DNA of 64,000 nucleotides from Paludibacteraceae bacterium (GCA_028694215.1 JAQUTW010000001.1:62001-126000); one strand, 5' to 3'. Numbered from the stretch's first letter, positions 45,258 to 55,119 are shown. The notes: generated by a model not told the origin, from the sequence alone. Numbers and translations: made by a program.

Positions 45258-45269
45258 TTATAGACGACA

Positions 45270-46490
45270 ATGATAGATATGGATATTAGTAAAATTCGTG
45301 CTGATTTCCCGATTTTATCGGAGAAAATATATGGTAAGCCGCTTATTTATTTTGATAATGCAGCGACTACACAAAAACCGCGTTGTGTGCTCGATAAGAT
45401 CACAGAACTTTATACAACGCAAAATGCCAATATACATCGTGGCGTACATTATTTAAGCCAACGGGCAACTGCAGCACACGAAGAAGCACGTCAAACAGTA
45501 GCAGAGTTTATTCATGCAGCAGCAGCCAAAGAAATCATTTTTACACGTGGTACAACAGAATCGATAAATTTGGTAGCGACTTGCTTCTCTGAATTATGTA
45601 AAGCCGGTGATGAAATTGTAATTACACAAATGGAACATCATTCCAATATTGTACCATGGCAAATAGCTGCCGAACGTAAAGGATTACATTTGCGTATTGC
45701 TCCTATCGATGAAAAGGGTGATTTATGCATCAAAGAATTAGAAAGATTGTTGAACAGCAATACAAAATTATTGGCAATAGCTCATGTGTCGAATGTATTG
45801 GGAACAATAAATCCAATAAAACAGATTATAGCAATGGCACATGCCAAAAATATACCGGTGCTGATAGATGGTGCACAAGCAGTTGCTCATTTGGCAGTTG
45901 ATGTGCAAGATTTAGATGCTGATTTTTATACTTTCTCCGGTCATAAAATTTATGGTCCCACAGGCATCGGCATACTTTACGGCAAAGCTTCTTGGCTGAA
46001 TAAGCTACCGCCCTATCAAGGTGGAGGTGAAATGATTCAAAATGTGACGTTTGAAAAAACCACATTCAATGAATTACCTTATAAATTTGAAGCCGGTACT
46101 CCTGATTTTATTGGATCTGTGGCATTGGCTACGGCTTTGAATTATATAAAAGATATTGGAATTGAGCATATTAAAGAATATGAAAATTATTTATTGCAAT
46201 ATGCCACTGAACGTTTATTAGAAATTCCGCAGATGCGCCTGATTGGTACATCAGAACATAAAAGTGGTGTCATTTCGTTTTTGGTTGGGAATATTCATCC
46301 ATACGACTTAGGATTATTGTTGGATAAAACAGGTGTGGCGGTGCGTACGGGTCACCATTGCGCACAACCGCTTATCGATTTGTTAGGAATTCCCGGAACT
46401 GTACGTGCGTCATTTGCTTTGTATAATACAAAAGCGGAAATAGATGATTTTATCGAACATTTACAACTGTGTATTAATATATTGATGTAA
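45270..46490 (+). CDS. sufS: Cysteine desulfurase SufS
   Basis: SufS takes sulfur from cysteine for the SufBCD scaffold. The 406-residue PLP enzyme has IYFDNAATTQKP, NIHRGVHYLSQRAT, the PLP-lysine block DFYTFSGHKIYGPTGIGILY and the active-site Cys in VRTGHHCAQPLIDLLG. An alternative ATG three codons in (45279) is possible. No sufE or sufU lies next to it, so the sulfur acceptor must be encoded elsewhere. Confidence 0.95.
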   Translation: MIDMDISKIRADFPILSEKIYGKPLIYFDNAATTQKPRCVLDKITELYTTQNANIHRGVHYLSQRATAAHEEARQTVAEFIHAAAAKEIIFTRGTTESINLVATCFSELCKAGDEIVITQMEHHSNIVPWQIAAERKGLHLRIAPIDEKGDLCIKELERLLNSNTKLLAIAHVSNVLGTINPIKQIIAMAHAKNIPVLIDGAQAVAHLAVDVQDLDADFYTFSGHKIYGPTGIGILYGKASWLNKLPPYQGGGEMIQNVTFEKTTFNELPYKFEAGTPDFIGSVALATALNYIKDIGIEHIKEYENYLLQYATERLLEIPQMRLIGTSEHKSGVISFLVGNIHPYDLGLLLDKTGVAVRTGHHCAQPLIDLLGIPGTVRASFALYNTKAEIDDFIEHLQLCINILM

Positions 46491-46507
46491 TTTGACTTAA
46501 CATTTTT

Positions 46508-47347
46508 ATGGAAAAGGACACCGCAAAATATGTAAAGGTAGAACGTCTTTTAGGGGAGCAATTAGTTCAAAAAATGCCGCGTTGCATAATAAATTATATA
46601 AAAAAAATTATCCACGAAACAGAAATCAATGAATCAATAGATTTCTCGCAAGGTGCTATGGGTGCCGATTTTTTTAAACCGGGACTTGAGTACTTAGATA
46701 TTGCGTACGAGGCACATGGCGTTGAAAATTTACCTCCAAATGATGGTAAACGTTATATTTTTACCTGCAATCATCCTCTCGGAGGACCGGAAGCCTTAAT
46801 TATAGGAGAGGTTATTCGGCAATATTTTGGTAATAATATTCGTTTCATTGTGAATAAATTATTGACAGAGTTAAAACCACTATCACCGGTTTTTATTCCT
46901 GTTGATTTATTAAGTAATAGGCAAACACGTGATTTAAGTATAAACATAGATAATTTATTTCAGTCTGATAGTCAAATTTGCCTTTTCCCTGCAGGTACTT
47001 GTGCTAAAAAAATAAAAGGTAAAATAACAGAAATGCCTTGGAAAAAAATGTTTGTCACACGAGCTAAAGTATCTCAACGTGATGTGATTCCGGTGCATTG
47101 CACGGGACATAATTCTAACTGGTATTATTTTTTATCCAATGTCAGTCGTTTTTTTGGTATGAAAATGAACCTTGGCATGTTTTATTTGGTTGATGAACTT
47201 TTTAAAAACAAACATAAAACCTTTACAGTAACATTTGGTAAACCTATTGCATGGCAAACATTTGATATAGCCAAAACTGATGTGCAATGGGCCAATGAAG
47301 TGCGTGAAAAAGTACTTACATTAGACAAAATGAATGTAACTGTTTAA
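46508..47347 (+). CDS. glsA: Glycine-lipid O-acyltransferase (GlsA-like, PlsC fold)
   Basis: The 279-residue PlsC-type acyltransferase has the catalytic block CNHPLGGPEALIIGEV and the phosphate/acyl motif LFPAGTCAKKIKGKITEMPW. In Bacteroides thetaiotaomicron the neighbouring glsB and glsA genes make acylated glycine lipids: GlsB N-acylates glycine and GlsA adds a second chain to the 3-hydroxyl. Here two GlsB-like genes follow directly, which supports this assignment over a plain glycerol-phosphate acyltransferase. Confidence 0.78.
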   Translation: MEKDTAKYVKVERLLGEQLVQKMPRCIINYIKKIIHETEINESIDFSQGAMGADFFKPGLEYLDIAYEAHGVENLPPNDGKRYIFTCNHPLGGPEALIIGEVIRQYFGNNIRFIVNKLLTELKPLSPVFIPVDLLSNRQTRDLSINIDNLFQSDSQICLFPAGTCAKKIKGKITEMPWKKMFVTRAKVSQRDVIPVHCTGHNSNWYYFLSNVSRFFGMKMNLGMFYLVDELFKNKHKTFTVTFGKPIAWQTFDIAKTDVQWANEVREKVLTLDKMNVTV

Positions 47348-47368
47348 TACAAATACAAAGAATATTAC

Positions 47369-48316
47369 ATGGAATCTATTATCAAACCAATTGATAAATC
47401 GTTAATAAAAGCAGAACTAACAAAAGAATGTTTTTTACGAAAAACAAACAAGGCAGCTAACAAAATATATGTATTGAATGCATTTAATGCTCCAAATGTC
47501 ATGCGTGAAATCGGACGATTACGCGAAATAGCCTTTCGGGCTGCAGGTGGTGGAACCGGCATGGAGGCAGACATTGACAAGTTTGATACTATGGAAGAAC
47601 CGTGTCAGCAATTAATTGTATGGAATCCGGAAGCAGAAGAAATTGTTGGAGGTTACCGATTTGTTTTAGGCGAGAATGTAAAACTTGATGATGATTTACA
47701 ACCAATGTTGGCTACTGCTCACTTATTTAATTTTTCTAAAGAGTTTATAGACAATTATTTACCGTATACTATCGAACTTGGTCGATCATTTGTACGCTTG
47801 GAATATCAATCGACACAGGCAGGAGCTAAAAGTCTTTTTACACTTGATAATTTATGGGACGGATTAGGTGCTTTGGTTGTAAAATATCCGCAATTAAGGT
47901 ATTATTTTGGCAAAGTTACAATGTATCCGTCATTTGGCAGTATAGGTCGCGATTTAATTCTTTTTTTCTTGCAGAAGCATTTTTCCGATCCCGAAAAGTT
48001 GGTAACACCTATCAATGAACTTCAGTTGGAAAGTGATATGCAGAAACTGAAAACAACATTTAATAAAAGTAATATGAAAGATAATTATAAAATATTGAAT
48101 CGGGAAATACGCAATTTAGGACAGAATATTCCACCGCTTGTCAATGCTTATATGAATTTGGCGAATACAATGAAAGTTTTTGGAACAGCCGTTAACGATG
48201 AATTTGGCGATGTAGAAGAAACAGGTATTCTTATTACTGTTGCCGATATTTATAAAGAAAAACGTGATAGACATATAGAAACCTATATTTCCGAATTACA
48301 GAAAAAGTACGCTTGA
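47369..48316 (+). CDS. glsB: GlsB-like N-acyltransferase, copy 1
   Basis: The 315-residue GNAT-fold acyltransferase of the OlsB/GlsB type has MREIGRLREIAFRAAGGGTG, the LIVWNPEAEEIVGGYRFVLG block, YTIELGRSFVRLEYQ and the FTLDNLWDGLGALV block. The family transfers a 3-hydroxy-acyl chain to an amino acid, giving mono-acylated glycine in Bacteroides. A close paralog follows 37 bases downstream. It is cotranscribed with the GlsA-like gene and probably the suf genes. Confidence 0.78.
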   Translation: MESIIKPIDKSLIKAELTKECFLRKTNKAANKIYVLNAFNAPNVMREIGRLREIAFRAAGGGTGMEADIDKFDTMEEPCQQLIVWNPEAEEIVGGYRFVLGENVKLDDDLQPMLATAHLFNFSKEFIDNYLPYTIELGRSFVRLEYQSTQAGAKSLFTLDNLWDGLGALVVKYPQLRYYFGKVTMYPSFGSIGRDLILFFLQKHFSDPEKLVTPINELQLESDMQKLKTTFNKSNMKDNYKILNREIRNLGQNIPPLVNAYMNLANTMKVFGTAVNDEFGDVEETGILITVADIYKEKRDRHIETYISELQKKYA

Positions 48317-48353
48317 AATCTATATTATTAACCCAAACTAAACGGCAAAAGAT

Positions 48354-49310
48354 ATGGAAAAAATAATAGCTCCGGTAGATAGACCATTGTTGCGCAATGA
48401 ATTGACAGCTGAAAAGTTTTTTCGTAACACGAATAAAGCTAACAATGAAATCTATATTGTTAATGCGCATAATTCACCAAATATTATGCGTGAAATAGGG
48501 CGTTTGAGGGAACTTTCTTTTCGCCAGGGTGGTGGTGGCAGTGGTCACGAAATTGATGTCGATGAGTTTGATTTTATGGAGAAGCCTTACGAACAGTTGA
48601 TTGTTTGGGATACTGATGCAGAAGAAATCATTGGCGGATACCGTTTTATTCAAGGTAAAAATGTTGTTATCAAACCTGATGGTCAGCCTAAAATGGCGAT
48701 GGAACATTTGTTTAATTTCTCGCCGGAATTTATACAAACAGATTTGTCTGCTACAATGGAATTGGCACGGGCTTTCGTACAACCGAAATACCAATCGGTA
48801 CAAATGGGGCTGAAAAGTCTTTTTGCACTTGACAACTTATGGGACGGTATTGGTGCATTGATTGCCACTTCAAGCGATATTAAATATCTTATCGGGAAAG
48901 TTACGATTTATTCTACCATGAAAGAAGAAGCCCGTAATGCCATTATTTTCTTTCTTGATAAATTTTTTGGCAGCCGTACGGGAAAAATTACAGCCAAAAA
49001 TATTGTTGAGATATCGGAAAAAGAACAGAAAACATTGACACAATTTTTTTCGGAAAAGGATTATAAAGATAATTACCGATTACTTCATAATTACGTTCGT
49101 CGATTTGGCGAAGCCATTCCTCCGCTTATTCACGGATATATTGAATTATCATCGAGTATGCAAACTTTTCGTACAGGTTTGGATTGTGACTTCGGAAATA
49201 TTTACGATACCGGTATGATGATTACCGTAGATGATATTTATACTGCAAAACGACAACGTTATGTAGAAACTTTTTTGGACTCTCATTCAGGCGAAACGCC
49301 AAAACTATAA
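48354..49310 (+). CDS. glsB: GlsB-like N-acyltransferase, copy 2
   Basis: The 318-residue paralog of the preceding gene aligns along its whole length. The same blocks occur with changes: MREIGRLRELSFRQGGGGSG, LIVWDTDAEEIIGGYRFIQG, ATMELARAFVQPKYQ and FALDNLWDGIGALI. By eye about half the positions are identical. It lacks none of the conserved blocks, so both copies are probably active, possibly on different amino acids or acyl chains. Confidence 0.76.
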   Translation: MEKIIAPVDRPLLRNELTAEKFFRNTNKANNEIYIVNAHNSPNIMREIGRLRELSFRQGGGGSGHEIDVDEFDFMEKPYEQLIVWDTDAEEIIGGYRFIQGKNVVIKPDGQPKMAMEHLFNFSPEFIQTDLSATMELARAFVQPKYQSVQMGLKSLFALDNLWDGIGALIATSSDIKYLIGKVTIYSTMKEEARNAIIFFLDKFFGSRTGKITAKNIVEISEKEQKTLTQFFSEKDYKDNYRLLHNYVRRFGEAIPPLIHGYIELSSSMQTFRTGLDCDFGNIYDTGMMITVDDIYTAKRQRYVETFLDSHSGETPKL

Positions 49311-49314
49311 TTGT

Positions 49315-49707
49315 ATGGTTCTAATAACCTTTTGTGTGGTTGGAGGCGTAGCTTTAGCCGTATTAATAGGATTCATAATAAAAACAAAACCTCAAAACCA
49401 GGATCCTCCAAAGAAAATTCCTGCCGATTGCTGTGGAGAACATTCCGTATGTATGCGTGATAACTTATTGTCAACTACCGATGAAATCGTCTATTTTGAT
49501 GATGAAGAGTTAGATATGTTAGCCTATAGAGACCCTGTCGATTTTTCAGAAAAAGAGATAGAAGTCTTGGGAAACGTATTTTATACCTTGCGCGAGCAAG
49601 ATGTGGCAGGGTGGTTGCGCAGCCTGCAACTACGACATATTACATTACCCGATGAAATGCGTGAAGAAGCTCTTTTGATTGTTTCGGAACGTCGAAATCG
49701 TGTTTAA
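49315..49707 (+). CDS. Membrane-anchored protein of unknown function
   Basis: The 130-residue protein has one N-terminal transmembrane segment (VLITFCVVGGVALAVLIGFI). A cysteine-bearing linker (PADCCGEHSVCMRD) and an acidic, helical domain (about 55-130; YFDDEELDMLAYRDPVDFSE) follow. I do not recognise the family. It starts four bases after the second GlsB-like gene, so it is probably part of that unit and may act with these membrane lipid enzymes. The CC and C residues could bind metal. It is convergent with ispH, with nine bases between. Confidence 0.7.
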   Translation: MVLITFCVVGGVALAVLIGFIIKTKPQNQDPPKKIPADCCGEHSVCMRDNLLSTTDEIVYFDDEELDMLAYRDPVDFSEKEIEVLGNVFYTLREQDVAGWLRSLQLRHITLPDEMREEALLIVSERRNRV

Positions 49708-49716
49708 AATTAGCTG

Positions 49717-50577
49717 TTATTGTTGCACATAACTTTTCAGCGTTTCTGCTACTTGTTCCATAAGCCATTTTGGGGTAGATGTTGCACCGCAAATTCCGAT
49801 GGTTTCAATATTTTTCAGCAAGGAAAAATCTATTTCGTCCAAATCCGAAATAAAATGACTGTTTGGATTGACTTTTTTACATTCTTCGAAAAGAACTTTG
49901 CCATTTGAACTTTTTTTGCCGCTTACAAAGAAAATCAATTCAAATTTCACCGCAAAATTCAGAATGTTAGGAATACGGCTGGCAACTTGGCGACAAATGG
50001 TATCAAAATAATAAAAATTTGTTTGTGGAGGTTTTACTTCTTTTAGTCGTGCAACTAAACGATTAAATTCTTTAACGGATTTTGTGGTTTGGGAAAACAA
50101 CAGAATGTCTTTCGAGAAATCAATTTTATCAAAATTATGTTCTCCCTCAATTACAATGGCATGACCGTTTGTTTGCCCTACCAGACCGTTTACTTCGGCA
50201 TGACCGATTGTTCCGTATATTACAATTTGTGCACCGGCATTCTCCTGATAGGCTTTTTTGATTTTCTTTTGAAGCATTAAAACCACAGGACAGGTGGCAT
50301 CGATAACCGTAAGATTCTGTTGCTTGGCAATTTCATATGTTGATGGTGGCTCGCCATGTGCTCGAAATAAAATCTTTTCATTAGCAATAGTATTTAACCG
50401 TTCATGGTCGATTGTTTTCAGACCACGTGCTGCCAAACGGTGAACCTCTTGCCCATTATGAACAATATCACCTAAACAAAATAATTGTGGAGAAGTAGCC
50501 AACTCTTGTTCCGCTTTTTTTATGGCATTTACCACACCAAAACAAAATCCGGATCCTTTGTCAATTTCTATTTTCAT
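49717..50577 (-). CDS. ispH: 4-hydroxy-3-methylbut-2-enyl diphosphate reductase
   Basis: IspH makes IPP and DMAPP in the last MEP-pathway step. The 286-residue protein has three conserved cysteines for the 4Fe-4S cluster (GFCFGVVNAI, VIDATCPVVLML, IGICGATSTPKWL). RAHGEPP and IIYG-type IGHAEVNGL motifs are also present. It is the last gene of a five-gene minus-strand operon, 19 bases after the outer-membrane protein gene. Confidence 0.93.
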   Translation of the reverse strand: MKIEIDKGSGFCFGVVNAIKKAEQELATSPQLFCLGDIVHNGQEVHRLAARGLKTIDHERLNTIANEKILFRAHGEPPSTYEIAKQQNLTVIDATCPVVLMLQKKIKKAYQENAGAQIVIYGTIGHAEVNGLVGQTNGHAIVIEGEHNFDKIDFSKDILLFSQTTKSVKEFNRLVARLKEVKPPQTNFYYFDTICRQVASRIPNILNFAVKFELIFFVSGKKSSNGKVLFEECKKVNPNSHFISDLDEIDFSLLKNIETIGICGATSTPKWLMEQVAETLKSYVQQ

Positions 50578-50596
50578 ATTTCAAATTTATAATCAT

Positions 50597-52993
50597 TTAA
50601 AAATCCAAATCAAACAACAAACGTACGCCCCAATTAATGGCATCCGGTTCTTCACGGCGTGTTACTCTCCAAATAGATTCCACCGAAAAAACTTTAAAAA
50701 TATTGTTTATGCCAAAACCAAGTTCTATATAAGGAACATCAAGTGACAAGGCTGTTTGTGGTAAATCTAATATATGTGAATGTCCATCGCGTAATCCGCC
50801 CCATGCAATTTTAAAAATTAATTCTTCGCGCCAATTTAATTTTTTAATGCCGGGAATATAGTTAAAGATCCAACCGTTGGTACAATATCTAAAATGTCCG
50901 GAAACAAAAGCATCGGCAATAAATTCCATAGAATTTATTAAACTGAAATCATTTTCCGGGAACCATAATCCACGAGAGCCACGCATCACATTAAGCAAAT
51001 TAAATGGCACATCACCAAATACGTAACCACCTTCGATGGTATATTTTAATTTCCCAAACATCAGGGGCACGGATTGTTTTACCGATAGATTGAGTTTTCC
51101 ATATTGTTTGGAATAATCTCCAGTTAAAAAATAACCGTATTCACCGATAAAATTTACAATCGGATAACTATTTTGTAAATAATAACGCCGGAAAAATCCG
51201 TCTAAACTTTTTTCTTTAAATGAAAAGCGTAAGCCGATTTTTCCAGATAAAGTACGTACAAACGGTACCGTTTGCTGTTGCTGAACAAATGGCATTAAAT
51301 CATTACTCAAAATTTCGTCACCACTTACTGTCGCTGTTAGACGGAATCCTTTTTGCTCATAACGATAGGACAGTCCCGCGGTGTGGTGTTCTGCCAAATT
51401 TGAATATAACATGGCGCGAGAAAGTGTGGTAAAAATATTTTCGGAGCTTCCTATCATATTGTCGTTTACCAATAATGCACTTTCGTAGCCATAACGTAGA
51501 ACATCGTTATCGTAAGTTAGGCTAATGGTGTGATGATTGTTGTTGAAACGAGTTCGAAATTCGCCACCATATTTCCAGCGATTGTCGCCAAATCCATAAC
51601 CTACATAGCCTCCGATGGTAAAATGTTTCATTAAACTTTCTCCCGTGCGTAACGAAATGGTTGGACGAAAACCTTCCAATTTATTATAGCGCAACATGTT
51701 AACTATCGGTCCAATATCCAATTTCCAAGCATGAACATAACCAAACATCATAAAATCAACCAAACCATAGGCTACTTTTTGCAATCGGGTTTTGTTTAAA
51801 CTGTCTATGGCAGAAGAAAAAGTATTTTTGGTAATAGAATCATCCGTTTCATCGACAATTTGTGTGATTGTCGAATCCATGGATTGTGTTTGTGAAAAAG
51901 TTTCCTGTTGAGATAAAATGACTGAAATACGAGAGGTATTTTTCTGTGGAATCATATCAAAATGGAAACATAAATTGGCTTTTTTATCGGCATAAAAATA
52001 ATCGTCTTGTGTAATTTTTTGGAACGTTTGCTCAATTTGTAAGCCGTTTAAAAAATTGATATTGGCAGTATAAGGCATTGAAGCTTTGATTTTTACCAAT
52101 GCCGAAGATGCAGAATCTATCCACATTTCGCCTTTAAAAACGAGCTCTTTGTCATTTTTAGGGTAAAAACGAATATGATATATTTTGGCTTCTGCTTTTT
52201 GAATACTGTCAATCAGATAATATTGATAATACAAATTTCCCTGGTTGGCAATCGGACTCATAAAATTTCGCTGTAAAACAGGAATGACATTGTGGTAGAA
52301 ATTGATTTCCGGAATTTGGTTATCAAGAAAAATTCTTAATTGTTCATTTGAAAGGATATTAAGTGTTTTCGCTTGCTCGTCAAGCACATTTATTTGAATA
52401 GAATCAGGCGAAAAGCAATCTATTTTTTCTGATTTCATCGAAAAATGAACAGGCAATTGATACGAAGAATCGGAATTATTTAAAGTTCCGGCGGTTAGCT
52501 CGCGAAATAATTTGCGCTGCAAGTGTTTTGATCGAATATTGTTAAGATAAAATTTGCGTTCATCATTTCGAATTGTGCTATAATGTTGTTTTTTATCAGG
52601 GTTATTATTGTCTTTGTTTTTGCGTACTTTTTCCAAAATTGGTAATGCTTCATTTGCCCCGGGAACTACTACCAGTTCGTCCAATACATTGCTCTCCTCT
52701 TTCAACAAAACTTGTATAACTTCATCTTTCTTTTGTAGCGAAATCTCACGTTTCTTATAACCTAATACCGACACACATAACTTCTTGTGATAGTCGGAAT
52801 TACGAAAGAAAAAATACCCTTCCGAATTAGTAGTCGTACCTATAGATGTACCTTTAAACCATACATTTGCAGCTTCTATGGGTGTACCGTCTTCTGCGCT
52901 TAAAACCTGCCCAAAAACAATAAAATCCTGAGCACACAGCCAAGGTGAACTAATAATTGTCAGAAGCAGATATATTGCTATTTTTTTTGTCAC
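50597..52993 (-). CDS. DUF5686-type outer-membrane protein with carboxypeptidase-like domain
   Basis: The 798-residue protein has a signal peptide (IAIYLLLTIISSPWLCAQDF). A CarboxypepD_reg-like beta-sandwich follows (about 22-110; ANVWFKGTSIGTTTNSEGYF). Then come a long periplasmic part and a C-terminal beta-barrel ending in Phe (NWGVRLLFDLDF), as outer-membrane barrels do. Members resemble TonB-dependent receptors but lack the plug. The function is unknown. Its stop and the metallophosphoesterase start are arranged tightly in one operon. Confidence 0.8.
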   Translation of the reverse strand: MTKKIAIYLLLTIISSPWLCAQDFIVFGQVLSAEDGTPIEAANVWFKGTSIGTTTNSEGYFFFRNSDYHKKLCVSVLGYKKREISLQKKDEVIQVLLKEESNVLDELVVVPGANEALPILEKVRKNKDNNNPDKKQHYSTIRNDERKFYLNNIRSKHLQRKLFRELTAGTLNNSDSSYQLPVHFSMKSEKIDCFSPDSIQINVLDEQAKTLNILSNEQLRIFLDNQIPEINFYHNVIPVLQRNFMSPIANQGNLYYQYYLIDSIQKAEAKIYHIRFYPKNDKELVFKGEMWIDSASSALVKIKASMPYTANINFLNGLQIEQTFQKITQDDYFYADKKANLCFHFDMIPQKNTSRISVILSQQETFSQTQSMDSTITQIVDETDDSITKNTFSSAIDSLNKTRLQKVAYGLVDFMMFGYVHAWKLDIGPIVNMLRYNKLEGFRPTISLRTGESLMKHFTIGGYVGYGFGDNRWKYGGEFRTRFNNNHHTISLTYDNDVLRYGYESALLVNDNMIGSSENIFTTLSRAMLYSNLAEHHTAGLSYRYEQKGFRLTATVSGDEILSNDLMPFVQQQQTVPFVRTLSGKIGLRFSFKEKSLDGFFRRYYLQNSYPIVNFIGEYGYFLTGDYSKQYGKLNLSVKQSVPLMFGKLKYTIEGGYVFGDVPFNLLNVMRGSRGLWFPENDFSLINSMEFIADAFVSGHFRYCTNGWIFNYIPGIKKLNWREELIFKIAWGGLRDGHSHILDLPQTALSLDVPYIELGFGINNIFKVFSVESIWRVTRREEPDAINWGVRLLFDLDF

Positions 52994-52994
52994 A

Positions 52995-53498
52995 CTAATT
53001 TACATGTTTTGGAAATTCCACAACTTCAAGATTCTGGATATTTGTACCATCAATTTCCAAACGAATAATGGTGCGTACCATGTGTTGCCCTGATATTCCT
53101 GCGGCTCCCGGGTTTACACATAACATATTAAAATCTTTGTCATATTGTACTTTAAGAATATGTGAATGTCCGCAAACAAATAATTGAGGCTTATATTTTA
53201 AAATTTCTTGTCGTGCTTCAAAAGCATACCGTTTTGGATAGCCGCCAATGTGGGTAAGCAAAACAGAGACCTGTTCACATTGAAAGAAATTAAATTGACG
53301 AAGTTCTATATAGCGCAATGCTCCTCCGTCCATGTTTCCGTAAACGGCACGCAAAGGCTTAAAATCTTTCAACTGATTATACACTTCTTCGGAACCGATA
53401 TCACCGGCATGCCAAATTTCATCGCAGTTTTTCAAAGCATTCATCACCGATTCATCCAAAAAACCATGAGTATCCGATAAAATACCAATCTTTGTCAT
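52995..53498 (-). CDS. YfcE/MJ0936-type metallophosphoesterase
   Basis: The 167-residue phosphodiesterase has the metal-site blocks GILSDTHG, IWHAGDIGS, AVYGNMDGG, LLTHIGGYPK and FVCGHSHI with the later NPGAAG. These are the usual Asp/His/Asn ligands for two metal ions. Relatives hydrolyse cyclic nucleotides or p-nitrophenyl phosphodiesters; the true substrate is not known. It starts four bases after the LpxL-like gene. Confidence 0.9.
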   Translation of the reverse strand: MTKIGILSDTHGFLDESVMNALKNCDEIWHAGDIGSEEVYNQLKDFKPLRAVYGNMDGGALRYIELRQFNFFQCEQVSVLLTHIGGYPKRYAFEARQEILKYKPQLFVCGHSHILKVQYDKDFNMLCVNPGAAGISGQHMVRTIIRLEIDGTNIQNLEVVEFPKHVN

Positions 53499-53502
53499 AT
53501 TC

Positions 53503-54486
53503 TTATTTTTTGTGATGTTTTGCTTTTTCTATGGCGCGCTGTTGCAAATAAGCGGCTAAATTTTCGGGGGTGGTTTTCCAGCGTCGGTGCATCCATACCC
53601 ATTGTGTAGGATATTGTCGGATAATATTTTCCAGCACTAATGTCTGTTGTTGTGTATTGTCATACAAATCTTGTTCTGTATTGCCTGTATTTATTGTTTC
53701 CAAAGGCGGTTGAATAATAAATTTATAGTTGCCGTCGTTTTTGCGTGTCATGGCCATTGGTACCACAATTGCACCTGTTTCTATTGCCAATCGTGATACA
53801 CCCATTGGTGTATAAGCCTTTTTGCCGTAGAAATCGACAAAAACACCTTTTACTTTGGTATCCTGATCTATCATTACTATTAAGCAATCGCCTTTTGTTA
53901 AGGCTTCTACCAATTTTTGGTAAGAACCATCACGCGAAATATTTTTCATACCACGACGGCTGCGAAAACGTACCATCATTCGTTGAATGAGGAAACCTTT
54001 AATTGCCTTACTTGCTGCAGAAGTTTCGTACCCCATCATAGGAGGTGTGACGGCAGCCAATTCCCACAAACTTAAATGCGGAACCAAACAAATTACGCCT
54101 TTCTTTTGTTCATAAGCCGTTTTGAGATAATTTTCGCCTTCAACTTCTACCAATTCAAAGAAGTGTTTTTTGTCCGTAATATGAGCCGTAGCATAAAAAT
54201 CGATAACCGTTTTGGCTGTATTCACAAATACGTCTTGTGCCATTTGTTCAATTTCATTGGATGATAAAACGTTGCCATAAGCAATGGTAAGGCTGTTTAG
54301 TGTGCGCTTTTTTGATGTTTTGTTAAACTTATAAGTAAATGTTCCGATACGGGTGGCAAATGCGCCACGTTTGGATTTCGGGTAAAACCGAACAAACAAA
54401 ATCATTAACCGCAAAAATGGATATGCCAGAAACAGTAATGTTTCTCTACGGGCAGTTTTTATTTTTTGATTTTTAATGAGTGACAT
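53503..54486 (-). CDS. LpxL/HtrB-type lipid A or lysophospholipid acyltransferase
   Basis: The 327-residue inner-membrane acyltransferase has the catalytic HX4E motif in VPHLSLWELAAVTPP. A later substrate block reads CLIVMIDQDTKVKGVFVDFY. It probably adds a secondary acyl chain to lipid A. It follows the TetR gene by 12 bases, so the regulator may control this envelope operon. Confidence 0.87.
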   Translation of the reverse strand: MSLIKNQKIKTARRETLLFLAYPFLRLMILFVRFYPKSKRGAFATRIGTFTYKFNKTSKKRTLNSLTIAYGNVLSSNEIEQMAQDVFVNTAKTVIDFYATAHITDKKHFFELVEVEGENYLKTAYEQKKGVICLVPHLSLWELAAVTPPMMGYETSAASKAIKGFLIQRMMVRFRSRRGMKNISRDGSYQKLVEALTKGDCLIVMIDQDTKVKGVFVDFYGKKAYTPMGVSRLAIETGAIVVPMAMTRKNDGNYKFIIQPPLETINTGNTEQDLYDNTQQQTLVLENIIRQYPTQWVWMHRRWKTTPENLAAYLQQRAIEKAKHHKK

Positions 54487-54498
54487 TTGATTTAGATT

Positions 54499-55104
54499 TT
54501 AAAAGTTTCCATTATCCGACTTTTTCTTGATTCCGTTTAAAACAACGGACATAATTTGTGTGCGATGACCTTTGATGTAGTTACCAATATTATTGTTGAT
54601 GTAGGGCGCTTCAAGACCTTTCAGTGAATAGAGGAACATCATCGCTACCCACTGAGTGTTGTTTAGGCGAAAATCACCGGAAGCAACTCCTTCGTCAAAA
54701 ATCTGTTTTATCATGCGTATTTCGCGTACATCTATGGGACGACGTGCTTTTTCCACTTCATAAATGTTTCTGAAAAAATCGGAACGCAAAGACCCATTGC
54801 GTGAAATAGCTTCTTTAATAGCTTCGAAGCGGACAAAAATGTAATCTTCCAATTTTCGTTCCGGCGATGCAGACGAAGCTAAAACTTTCTTTAAACGATC
54901 AATCAATAAATCTAATTCGTTCTCTATTACAGCCAAATAGACTTCATCTTTGTTGCGAAAATAGGTATAAACAGTACGCCTGCCCTTACCTGCGGCAACG
55001 GCAATTTCGTTCATTGTAACATTACCTTTTCCACGTTCGGCAAATAATTGTCGGGCGACATCTACTAAGATATCCCGCGTTTTGGAGTGCTTTTCTTTTC
55101 TCAT
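54499..55104 (-). CDS. TetR-family transcriptional regulator
   Basis: The 201-residue protein has an N-terminal TetR HTH (about residues 8-55; GNVTMNEIAVAAGKGRRTVY then TYFRNKDEVYLAV) and a helical ligand-binding domain. It heads an operon with an LpxL-type acyltransferase, a phosphoesterase, an outer-membrane protein and ispH. A perfect 20-bp palindrome lies upstream and is the likely operator. The ligand is unknown; fatty-acid or envelope signals would fit the gene neighbours. Confidence 0.9.
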   Translation of the reverse strand: MRKEKHSKTRDILVDVARQLFAERGKGNVTMNEIAVAAGKGRRTVYTYFRNKDEVYLAVIENELDLLIDRLKKVLASSASPERKLEDYIFVRFEAIKEAISRNGSLRSDFFRNIYEVEKARRPIDVREIRMIKQIFDEGVASGDFRLNNTQWVAMMFLYSLKGLEAPYINNNIGNYIKGHRTQIMSVVLNGIKKKSDNGNF

Positions 55105-55119
55105 ATTTCAGATTTTGTG

